DNA of 14,985 nucleotides, from NCBI RefSeq assembly GCF_937934665.1, contig NZ_CALGYW010000079.1:1-14985 (forward strand), read 5' to 3'. Each line of letters starts with the position of its first letter. Positions within the stretch are counted from its first letter, which is position 1. A model generated the notes under the pieces. That model had not been told where the DNA came from, ran no database searches, and was given only the letters and a program-made list of their open reading frames with translations. This document shows positions 6,925 to 12,714 of the stretch, piece by piece. The position numbers were made by a program, and so were the translations under genes. This stretch comes from an uncultured Anaerococcus sp. GTDB lineage: Bacteria; Bacillota; Clostridia; Tissierellales; Peptoniphilaceae.

Positions 6925-6940
6925 ACAGTTGAATCTTCGT
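6925..6940 (+). repeat. 16-bp repeat end, right copy
   Basis: ACAGTTGAATCTTCGT, the exact reverse complement of 1116-1131, followed here by AATAAGGGGG. It marks the island boundary on the clpC side. Confidence 0.7.
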
Positions 6941-6970
6941 AATAAGGGGGACCCCAGGGGAACGTTTCGT

Positions 6971-6988
6971 CGCTCTCGGCCGCTAGGG
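6971..6988 (+). repeat. 18-bp G/C-rich direct repeat, copy 1
   Basis: CGCTCTCGGCCGCTAGGG, identical to 7230-7247. It contains the palindrome CGGCCG and stands out as G/C-rich against its surroundings. Confidence 0.8.
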
Positions 6989-7007
6989 AAAGATGTTCCC
7001 ACATCGA

Positions 7008-7091
7008 CCGAAAACCCGTTTGCTTCGCAAACTCCTCCGTGCTCCCGCACTACGTTTTCGGCATAAAAGCCCCAAATCAAGGGGCTTTTAT
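7008..7091 (+). other. Branched RNA-like fold followed by a strong hairpin
   Basis: CCGAAAAC (7008-7015) pairs with GTTTTCGG (7054-7061). It encloses two further hairpins: GTTTGC-TTC-GCAAAC (7018-7032) and GTGC/GCAC (7039-7050), giving a three-way junction. ATAAAAGCCCC (7063-7073) then pairs perfectly with GGGGCTTTTAT (7081-7091). The layout resembles a small structured RNA ending in a hairpin, but no promoter or known family is recognisable. Confidence 0.45.
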
Positions 7092-7229
7092 GTCCTCTCG
7101 GGGGATAAGGAATTTGCCTTCGGCAAACTATTGGTATGGAGGAACCGTTGTATAGGTTGGTATATTATTTTTACCCTTTGACATTCAGTCGACTAAAATT
7201 TGATAACTCGCTAACGCTCAAACAATCAA

Positions 7230-7247
7230 CGCTCTCGGCCGCTAGGG
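7230..7247 (+). repeat. 18-bp G/C-rich direct repeat, copy 2
   Basis: CGCTCTCGGCCGCTAGGG, identical to 6971-6988. In both copies an A-rich AAG or AAAG follows closely. Confidence 0.8.
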
Positions 7248-7358
7248 CAAGTCTTTAACGCCTACTTCACTTGCAAAAGACTCTATATTTAATTAATATT
7301 TATTTTTTATATAATATAATTTAAAACTAATAGAAACATATTGTGCTTTTAATACTCA

Positions 7359-7406
7359 CTTCGACTAAGTGAGCTAAGCGAACGCATGGAGAAGTCTTTG
7401 GCTGCC
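7359..7406 (+). repeat. Dispersed repeat shared with the first island
   Basis: Contains TTCGACTAAGTG, AAGCGAACGCATGGAGAAG and CTTTGGCTGCC. Related copies lie at 551-582 on the minus strand (TTCGACTAAGCGAAGCGCAT then GGAGAAACC) and at 681-714 on the plus strand (TTCGACCTAAGTGGAGAAGC then CTCTGGCC). All three are in gene-free sequence. Confidence 0.6.
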
Positions 7407-7507
7407 TTTTTTAATGGATATGAGATAGGATTCTAGGTTAATAAGATATCAGGATTCTTTTTATTTCTATTCACTTTTTGGGTAAAGTTATAAAAAGAGG
7501 TGATTTT

Positions 7508-8695
7508 TTGAATAAATTATTAGATGAAATTTCTAAAGAGATAGATGATCGTTTTGACTAGATGGTTGATATCCGTAGGAAAATCCACCAAAACGCGGAG
7601 CTTTCTTTTAGGGAGGTTGAGACTGCTCGATTTGTTGAAGATTTTTATAAGGATAAGGATGTAGAAATTACAAGCCACATGGGTGGCAATGGCCTTAGGG
7701 TTGTAATTGATACAGGTAGACCAGGAAAGACCATAGCTCTTAGGGCTGATTTTGATGCCCTTCCTATTACAGAGGAAACGGGACTTTCCTTTGCTTCAAA
7801 AAACGAGGGTGTCATGCACGCTTGTGGTCACGATGCTCATACTGCATATCTTATGGTCCTTGCAGATATTATTCGTGAGAAAAAGGAAAAACTTGCTGGT
7901 AAAATTGTAATAATCCACCAACACACCGAAGAAGTCCCACCAGGAGGAGCCAAGGGAATGATTGATGCGGGTGTCCTAGATGAGGTTGACAACGTCTTTG
8001 GCATCCATGTTATGAGTGCCATGGACTATGGGACCGTCCAATATCACAAGGGCAATACCCAAACTGGTAGGGCCATGTTTAAGATAAAATTTAAGGGCAA
8101 GAGCGGCCACGGGTCTATGCCTCATTTATCAAATGAATCGATTGTTGCGGCAAGTCACATTGTAACAGCTGTCCAAACTGTTGTAAGCCGCAGACTTTCC
8201 CCTTATGAAGTAGGAGTTGTAACTATTGGATCTTTTGATGGCAAGGGATCCTTTAATATCATAAAGGATTCTGTAACAATCGAAGGCGACGTTAGAGCTA
8301 TGGCAGATGAGACTAAAAAAACTATATAAGAAGAGATAAAAGCTTTAGCTAAAGGCTTAGGAACTATGTTTAGGATGGATGTAGAAATAGAATACACAGA
8401 TGATTATCCACTCTTATATAATGACCCAGAGATGACAGACCTAGTTGTAGAAGCAGTAAAATCTGCTAATATTAATGAAATTACAGATATAATCGACTGT
8501 GGCCCTCAGCCACCATCGGAAGATTTTTCCTACTATGCCAAGGAAAGGCCATCTTGCTTCTTTTATGTAGGAGCAAAAAAGGAAGATGCTCCATATCCAC
8601 ACCACCACCCAAAATTTGACATAAGAGAAGACGCAATGAAAATCTCAGCTAAGGCCATGGCGGCTGTTGTTGCGAAATATTTGGGGGAAGAATAA
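7508..8695 (+). pseudogene. M20-family amidohydrolase (hippurate/N-acyl-amino-acid hydrolase type), two in-frame stops
   Basis: Read from TTG at 7508, which has a strong AGAGGTG site, the frame would give about 395 residues, full length for M20D amidohydrolases. These are cytosolic metal enzymes that cleave acyl groups from amino acids. The metal and catalytic motifs are present: HACGHDAH (codons 104-111), HTEE (E141, E142), GHGSMPH in the dimerisation domain, and a C-terminal HHHPKFD. The frame is broken by TAG at 7559-7561 (codon 18) and TAA at 8327-8329 (codon 274). The codons before and after each stop continue the family pattern, so each is a point change, not a frameshift. The open pieces are 7562-8329 and 8366-8695. 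The first stop is directly followed by ATG (TAGATG), so reinitiation could still give a piece ending at the second stop. Most likely a recent pseudogene; sequencing error is possible. Confidence 0.85.
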
Positions 8696-8712
8696 TTTAG
8701 ACTTATCAATTA

Positions 8713-8740
8713 TTGAGTTCTGTAAGATAATATGTATAAT
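8713..8740 (+). promoter_or_regulatory. Promoter of the decayed antisense RNA copy
   Basis: -35 TTGAGT (8713-8718), a 16-bp spacer and -10 TATAAT (8735-8740), pointing right. It has the same position relative to the decayed toxin frame as the promoter at 9022-9049 has to the intact one. Transcription would run through an A/T-rich degenerate version of the shared terminator near 8765-8803. Confidence 0.5.
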
Positions 8741-8816
8741 ATTTTTGAGCATCCATTCGAATCGCAAAAAAATATAGGAATTCGACAAACTCGTATCTTT
8801 TTTATTAGGCTAGTTA

Positions 8817-8906
8817 TTATTTTGAGAAGCTGTCTAGCCATTTGCAAATGTAGTGACCTATTACATTTGACACGACAGTCAAAATTAAATAAAATAATTG
8901 ATTCGT
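8817..8906 (-). pseudogene. Decayed copy of the small membrane toxin
   Basis: Reading the minus strand gives a 29-residue frame (LFYLILTVVSNVIGHY then ICKWLDSFSK) that aligns throughout with the 33-residue peptide at 9133-9234, including CKWLDSF. The start codon position reads ACG instead of ATG and no ribosome binding site is seen. The C-terminal FDKDSN part is cut short by TAA TAA. Its terminator and antisense repeat regions have also diverged. Together with 9022-9310 it forms a tandem duplication in which this copy looks dead. Confidence 0.7.
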
Positions 8907-8916
8907 TTGGAAGGCG

Positions 8917-8952
8917 AAAAAGACAGAGACTCTGACTAAGTCCTGTCTTTTT
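8917..8952. terminator. Hairpin terminator between the two small-toxin copies
   Basis: AAAAAGACAG (8917-8926) pairs with CTGTCTTTTT (8943-8952), giving T-runs on both strands. The arms match the arms of the terminator at 9086-9124, so it may be a remnant of a third partial copy of the module. Confidence 0.6.
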
Positions 8953-9021
8953 CTTTGCTAGTAGAAGGTATCGAGTTTATTGTAGTATTAAAAATAGTGA
9001 GTGATTTTAAAATTATTTTTG

Positions 9022-9049
9022 TTGAATTTAACACAAAAGGTTGTATAAT
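9022..9049 (+). promoter_or_regulatory. Promoter of the antisense antitoxin RNA
   Basis: -35 TTGAAT (9022-9027), a 16-bp spacer and a perfect -10 TATAAT (9044-9049). Predicted start near 9056, reading toward the shared terminator. Confidence 0.65.
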
Positions 9050-9055
9050 GAACAT

Positions 9056-9124
9056 AAATAAAGGAAATAGTTCATTTGGAACACAAAAAAGACAGGAGAA
9101 GGTTCGAAAAACTCCTGTCTTTTT
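9056..9124 (+). ncRNA. Probable antisense antitoxin RNA (Fst/RNA II-like)
   Basis: A transcript of about 70 nt from the promoter at 9022-9049 to the terminator at 9086-9124. Its 5' part carries AAAGGAAATAG then TTCATTTGGAA (9060-9081). These two blocks recur as a direct repeat at 9215-9240, which is the complement of the toxin start region. The RNA can therefore pair with the toxin mRNA over its start codon and first codons, with a 4-nt bulge between the blocks, and again along the shared terminator. This is the arrangement of the Fst/par type I system, where RNA II blocks toxin translation. No expression data; the call rests on layout. Confidence 0.6.
9086..9124. terminator. Bidirectional terminator shared by toxin mRNA and antisense RNA
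   Basis: AAAAAGACAGGAG (9086-9098) pairs perfectly with CTCCTGTCTTTTT (9112-9124), with T-tracts in both directions. The convergent toxin and antisense transcripts would both end here and be complementary over it. Confidence 0.85.
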
Positions 9125-9132
9125 ATATTAGA

Positions 9133-9234
9133 CTAGTTACTATCTTTGTCAAAGAAGCTGTCTAGCCATTTGCAAAGGTAATAGTTTATTACATTTGCTA
9201 TGACAGCTACTATTAAAGGAAATAGAACATTCAT
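9133..9234 (-). CDS. Small hydrophobic peptide, probable type I (Fst-like) toxin
   Basis: A 33-residue peptide. Residues 2-20 form one membrane segment (NVLFPLIVAVIANVINYYL), then CKWLDSFFDKDSN gives a charged C-terminus. This matches the plan of Fst/Ldr-type toxins, small membrane peptides kept silent by an antisense RNA. The ATG has a strong site AAAGGGGG, 9 nt upstream. The 5' leader can form CTGTTAC/GTAACAG (9251-9257 and 9271-9277), and CCCC in its loop region could pair with the ribosome site, as in Fst RNA I, which delays translation. Promoter at 9282-9310, terminator shared with the antisense RNA. The peptide is not identical to any toxin I can name, and toxicity is an inference from layout and peptide design. 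Confidence 0.7.
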   Translation of the reverse strand: MNVLFPLIVAVIANVINYYLCKWLDSFFDKDSN

Positions 9235-9281
9235 TTGAAATACCCCCTTTCTGTTACCAGTCTGGGGATAGTAACAGAATA

Positions 9282-9310
9282 ATTATAACAGATTTATATA
9301 TTTTTGTTAA
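9282..9310 (-). promoter_or_regulatory. Promoter of the small toxin mRNA
   Basis: On the minus strand: -35 TTAACA (9305-9310), a 17-bp spacer and a perfect -10 TATAAT (9282-9287). Predicted start near 9275, giving an mRNA of about 190 nt down to the shared terminator. Confidence 0.7.
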
Positions 9311-9361
9311 AATAAGAAGATCATCTAAGTTTAAAAAAATAGCAAATTCCTTCAAAAACAG

Positions 9362-9367
9362 TATAAT
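9362..9367 (+). promoter_or_regulatory. -10 element of the riboswitch-ECF operon
   Basis: A perfect TATAAT, 7 nt before the first paired base of the riboswitch (CCAT at 9375). No good -35 hexamer is visible at the right distance, so the promoter call is moderate. Confidence 0.55.
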
Positions 9368-9374
9368 AAAACCA

Positions 9375-9489
9375 CCATAAAGAGAAGGGGAGAGACAAGC
9401 TCTGTGAACCTTCAGCAACCTACTTTTAGTAAGGTGCTAAAGCTTGGCTGATGGATTTTTGACATCCATCAAGATGATGGGTGTTTTTT
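9375..9489 (+). promoter_or_regulatory. SAM-I (S-box) riboswitch with terminator switch
   Basis: The aptamer (9375-9454) shows the S-box core: AGAG, then GAAGG/CCTTC (P2) with AGAG/CTCT above it, TGAA, GCAACC, ACCTACT/AGTAAGGT (P3), GTGCTAA, and a short P4. CCAT (9375-9378) pairs with ATGG (9451-9454) as P1. The switch is readable. GATGGAT (9450-9456) can instead pair with ATCCATC (9464-9470) as an antiterminator. When P1 forms with S-adenosylmethionine bound, ACATCCATCA (9462-9471) is free to pair with TGATGGGTGT (9475-9484), followed by T-run to 9489, and stops transcription. The ECF operon should thus be expressed when SAM is low. The aptamer is compact, with a short P4. Confidence 0.85.
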
Positions 9490-9571
9490 AGTGTCCATTT
9501 TAAAAAATTATGGTTATTATTGACAAGTGGATGAGGTAAATCTTAGAATTTACAAAAGAAAAGGAGTAATT

Positions 9572-10123
9572 ATGAAAAAGAATAATTCTATCACTACCAT
9601 TGTAGCTATCGGTATCGGTGCTGCAGTATTTTTTATCCTAGGAAGGTTTCTATCAATACCAGTAGGCTTTATACCAAACACATCAGTTGAAACTACCTAT
9701 CCATTTTTGGCCCTAATGTCTGTTTTATTCGGACCTCTTGCAGGAGCTCTAATCGGATTTATTGGCCATGCTATTAAGGACTTATTAACCTATGGTCTTT
9801 GGTGGTCATGGGTTATTACATCAGGGATTACAGGTTATGGTTACGGTCTAGTTGGTTCAAAAATCAATATCTCTAACGGAGAATTTACAAAAAAAGACAT
9901 GATCAAATTTAATATCGGTCAGGTTATTACAAATGTGATCTCTTGGGGATTGATTGCACCAGTTTTAGATATCTTAATTTATTCAGAACCATCCAATAAG
10001 GTTTTTGCCCAAGGTTTTGTATCAGCAGGTCTAAATTCCCTTGCGGTTGGTATTTTAGGTACTATTTTATTAGCAGCCTACGCTAAGAGCCGAACAAAAG
10101 ATAATTCACTAAAAAGAGATTAG
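9572..10123 (+). CDS. ECF transporter S component, UPF0397 family
   Basis: A 183-residue integral membrane protein with about five to six hydrophobic segments. It belongs to the UPF0397 group of substrate-binding (S) components: VAIGIGAAVFFILGRF at the N-terminus, then FGPLAGALIGFIGHAIKDLL and WWSWVITSGITGYGYG are characteristic. It captures the substrate in the membrane for the ATPase and T subunits encoded next. The family's substrate is not settled from sequence; UPF0397 proteins are often annotated as riboflavin-type. Here the upstream SAM riboswitch points to methionine or a methionine-cycle compound (inference). The ATG at 9572 is chosen because AAAGGAG lies 5 nt upstream; an in-frame ATG at 9527 adds 15 polar residues and has no such site. 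The next gene starts 6 nt after its stop. Confidence 0.88.
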   Translation: MKKNNSITTIVAIGIGAAVFFILGRFLSIPVGFIPNTSVETTYPFLALMSVLFGPLAGALIGFIGHAIKDLLTYGLWWSWVITSGITGYGYGLVGSKINISNGEFTKKDMIKFNIGQVITNVISWGLIAPVLDILIYSEPSNKVFAQGFVSAGLNSLAVGILGTILLAAYAKSRTKDNSLKRD

Positions 10124-10129
10124 GAAAAT

Positions 10130-11845
10130 ATGGAAGCTAGGAATAGTCTCGTAGTTTTTGATAAATATGAGTTTAAATACAAGGCCCAGGCAGAAGCCTC
10201 TCTTTTTGATATAGATTTGGAAATAAAAAGAGGAGAAAAGCTTGTAATCGTGGGCCCTTCGGGATCTGGCAAGTCTAGCCTTGCCAAAAGCCTAAATGGT
10301 CAAATCCCAAATACTTTTCCAGGGGATATGACAGGCAGATGTATAATTAATGGAAAAAATCTAGAAGAATCTTCTATCTTTGACCTATCCCTAGAAGTAG
10401 GTACAGTCCTACAAGATACAGATGGGCAATTTGTTGGCATTACAGTTGCAGAAGACATTGCCTTTTCTTTAGAAAATGACAATGTTGATAAGGAAGAGAT
10501 GAAAAAAATCGTCGTAAAGTGGGCAGAAGAGTTGGGCTTAGTAAAACTACTCGACATGAGACCTGGAGAATTATCAGGTGGGCAAAAGCAGTCTGTTTCC
10601 ATTGCAGGAATCCTTGTTTCTGAGGTTCCTATCCTTTTACTCGATGAACCCCTAGCCAACCTTGATCCAAAATCTGGCAGAAAAACCATGGAGCTTTTAA
10701 AAAGCCTGGCAGATAGGCTTGGCTATACAGTAATAGTAATAGAGCATAGGCTAGAAGAGGCCCTACTCCTTGGTCCCGATAGGATAATTGCCATTGACAG
10801 GGGAAAAATTGTCGCAGATATGACTCCAACCGACCTTCTAAAGTCAGATATCCTAGAAAAAATTGGCATTAGAAGACCGCTTTATATAGATGCTATGAAA
10901 TATGCAGGAGTAGATCTTTTACCCTATAAAAAGCTTTCTAACTTTGACCAGGTAGAAATAAAGACAAGTGACTTAGAAAAAATTGAAAATTGGGCTAAGG
11001 GTGAGAAGGCCGTGAGCCAGGAAAAGTCTAGTGACCAAGTTATAAAGATAGAAAATCTTAGCTTTGCCTATGAAGATCAAAATATCTTAGAAAATCTTTC
11101 TCTAGAAATTAATAAGGGAGAAATGATTTCTATTTTAGGCCCAAACGGAGCAGGTAAGACAACCCTTGCCAAATTAATGTGCGGATTTTTAAGACCCCAA
11201 GATGGAAAAATTTTTGTTGACGGCCTTGATACCAAAGATTTATCCATAAAAGAAATAGCAGATAAGGTCGGCTTTATCCTCCAAAATCCTAATGCTATGA
11301 TTTCTAAAACCATGATTTTTGATGAGCTAGCCTTTGGCCTCAGGATAAGGGGAGTAGATGAAGAAGAAATTAAGGAAAAAGTCTACGAAGCCCTTGAGAT
11401 TTGCGGCCTATATCCCTTTAGAAACTGGCCAATCTCAGCCCTTTCCTATGGACAAAAAAGAAGGGTCACCATAGCTTCCATCTTGGTTTTAGATCCAGAG
11501 GTAATTATTATGGATGAACCGACAGCAGGCCAAGACTTCCGCCATTATACAAAGATGATGGAATTTATTAGAAGGATAAATAAAAAATACGGCCTTACAA
11601 TCCTTATGATAAGCCATGATATGCACCTAATTGAGGAATATACTAACAGGGCCATTGTAATAGGAGATAAGAAAATCCTAAAAGATACGACTCCTGCTAG
11701 GCTCTTTACCCAAAGTGAACTTCTAGTTAGGGCAAACCTCGCTGAGACTTCACTATTCAAACTAGGTGAGAAGCTTAAGGGGATGGATTCCCTTGATTTT
11801 ATTGAAGCTTTTATAGGCTTTGAAAGGAGGAAGAGAGATGAATAG
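10130..11845 (+). CDS. ECF transporter fused double ATPase (EcfA1-EcfA2 type)
   Basis: A 571-residue protein with two ABC ATPase domains in one chain, doing the work of the usual EcfA/EcfA' pair. First domain: Walker A GPSGSGKS (42-49), Q-loop LQDTDGQF, signature LSGGQ (148-152), Walker B LLLDE (D172, E173), H-loop in IEHR. Second domain: Walker A GPNGAGKT (337-344), Q-loop LQNPN, signature LSYGQ (438-442; Tyr for the second signature glycine residue), Walker B IIMDE (D462, E463), H-loop ISHD. A linker of about 50 residues near 260-310 joins them. It powers uptake with the neighbouring S and T components. The ATG is 6 nt after the previous stop, with only a weak AGGAAA site, so translation is probably coupled. 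The 3' end overlaps the T component by 8 nt. Confidence 0.93.
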   Translation: MEARNSLVVFDKYEFKYKAQAEASLFDIDLEIKRGEKLVIVGPSGSGKSSLAKSLNGQIPNTFPGDMTGRCIINGKNLEESSIFDLSLEVGTVLQDTDGQFVGITVAEDIAFSLENDNVDKEEMKKIVVKWAEELGLVKLLDMRPGELSGGQKQSVSIAGILVSEVPILLLDEPLANLDPKSGRKTMELLKSLADRLGYTVIVIEHRLEEALLLGPDRIIAIDRGKIVADMTPTDLLKSDILEKIGIRRPLYIDAMKYAGVDLLPYKKLSNFDQVEIKTSDLEKIENWAKGEKAVSQEKSSDQVIKIENLSFAYEDQNILENLSLEINKGEMISILGPNGAGKTTLAKLMCGFLRPQDGKIFVDGLDTKDLSIKEIADKVGFILQNPNAMISKTMIFDELAFGLRIRGVDEEEIKEKVYEALEICGLYPFRNWPISALSYGQKRRVTIASILVLDPEVIIMDEPTAGQDFRHYTKMMEFIRRINKKYGLTILMISHDMHLIEEYTNRAIVIGDKKILKDTTPARLFTQSELLVRANLAETSLFKLGEKLKGMDSLDFIEAFIGFERRKRDE

Positions 11846-12659
11846 GACCCTAGGCTATATAAAAAACGATACGGCTATTCACAGGTTATCTGGCGCAAGT
11901 AAGCTAATAGCCTTTATCCTCCTATCTATAATTGTAATGACAAGCTATGATACGAGGTTTCTAATCTTTGTAATGGTCCTTTCCCTTTTTGCAATGAAAA
12001 TAGCAGAGATTTCCTGGAAAGATGTGGACTTTTTGGTTAAAGTTGTCGCAGTTTTTTCTCTTATAAATATTATCGCTATATATATCTTTGAACCAGACTA
12101 CGGAGTTAGTCTTTATGGATCAAGGACGCCTCTTTTAGGCACTGGTAGGTACGCCATAACCCTTGAGCAAGTTTTTTATGAATTTAACGTAGCCTTAAAG
12201 TATTTTTCAACCATTCCTTTAGCCCTAGTCTTTATCCTTGCCACTGATCCTTCTGAGTTTTCATCAAGCCTAAATAGGATTGGCGTATCTTATAAGATTT
12301 CCTATGCTGTAGCTCTTGCCCTAAGGTATATACCAGATATACAAAAATCTTACTTTGATATAAGACAGGCTTCCCAGGCTAGGGGCATTGAAATGAGCGA
12401 AAAAGTAAGCTTCATAAAAAGAATTAAGGCAAGCTCAAATATAATTCTCCCCCTAATCTTTGATAGCCTTGATAGAATAGAAACCATAGCCTGCGCCATG
12501 GAACTTAGACGTTTTGGCAAAAACAAAACCAGGACCTGGTATAAGGCGAGACCCTTCGGCAAAAATGATTTTGTAGTCCTACTTATAACCCTAGCAGTAG
12601 TAGCAATCGGAATTGCCCTATTTTTCCTAAATGGGGGTAGGTTTTATAATCCGTTTTAA
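11838..12659 (+). CDS. ecfT: ECF transporter T component (EcfT)
   Basis: A 273-residue membrane protein, the energy-coupling subunit linking the ATPases to the S component. There are about five membrane segments: residues 21-37, 42-58, 67-86, a region near 130-140 and a C-terminal one near 248-268. The coupling helices carry the paired EcfT motifs. The first is classical, ASQARGIE (178-185, ARG at 181-183). The second, usually AMEARG, reads AMELRRFG (220-227), keeping one arginine of the usual motif region but not the exact ARG triplet. The ATG at 11838 has the strong site AAAGGAGG; an upstream in-frame TTG at 11820 would place that site inside the gene and is rejected. Last gene of the riboswitch operon, with a terminator 4 nt after its stop. 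Confidence 0.9.
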   Translation: MNRTLGYIKNDTAIHRLSGASKLIAFILLSIIVMTSYDTRFLIFVMVLSLFAMKIAEISWKDVDFLVKVVAVFSLINIIAIYIFEPDYGVSLYGSRTPLLGTGRYAITLEQVFYEFNVALKYFSTIPLALVFILATDPSEFSSSLNRIGVSYKISYAVALALRYIPDIQKSYFDIRQASQARGIEMSEKVSFIKRIKASSNIILPLIFDSLDRIETIACAMELRRFGKNKTRTWYKARPFGKNDFVVLLITLAVVAIGIALFFLNGGRFYNPF

Positions 12660-12663
12660 AAGC

Positions 12664-12700
12664 AAAAGCCCTCTTCTTTTTGATAGAAGAGAGCTTTTTT
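12664..12700. terminator. Terminator after ecfT, probably bidirectional
   Basis: AAAGC and CTCTTCT pair with AGAAGAG and GCTTT (one mismatch) around a 7-nt loop, followed by a six-T run. In reverse it gives a shorter T-rich end, so it can also serve the minus-strand gene ending at 12715. Confidence 0.88.
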
Positions 12701-12714
12701 GACCCCTTATGGTC

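Larger units (their letters stand above)
6711..7507. other. Gene-free island of consecutive hairpins and dispersed repeats
   Basis: Roughly 800 nt without a credible gene. From left to right: three consecutive hairpins (6730-6862), the 16-bp repeat end shared with 1116-1131, and an 18-bp direct repeat (6971-6988 and 7230-7247). Next are a branched fold (7008-7061), a strong G/C hairpin (7063-7091), and a TTTGCC/GGCAAA hairpin near 7113-7127. The end carries a repeat shared with the first island (7359-7406). The segment TGATAACTCGCTAA near 7201 also matches 335-348. The 62-codon frame at 6993-7181 runs through these hairpins and is not a believable gene. The last 100 nt are the leader of the amidohydrolase gene. 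Confidence 0.7.

Noticed and set aside
6993..7181. 62-codon plus-strand open frame
   Set aside because: It runs through four nested hairpins of the repeat island, has no ribosome binding site, and its residues simply reflect the G/C-rich stems.
7559..7561. TAG in the amidohydrolase as a recoded codon (for example pyrrolysine or a suppressor tRNA)
   Set aside because: The second interruption is TAA, TAG ends several normal genes in the window, no recoding structure is visible, and M20 enzymes do not use special residues here.
8732..8935. 67-codon plus-strand open frame
   Set aside because: It lies antisense to the decayed toxin copy. The minus-strand reading matches the intact 33-residue peptide, while this one has no support.
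9375..9489. T-box or FMN riboswitch upstream of the ECF operon
   Set aside because: No T-box sequence or specifier loop is present, and the GCAACC / GGTGCTAA core with P1-P4 order fits S-box rather than FMN.
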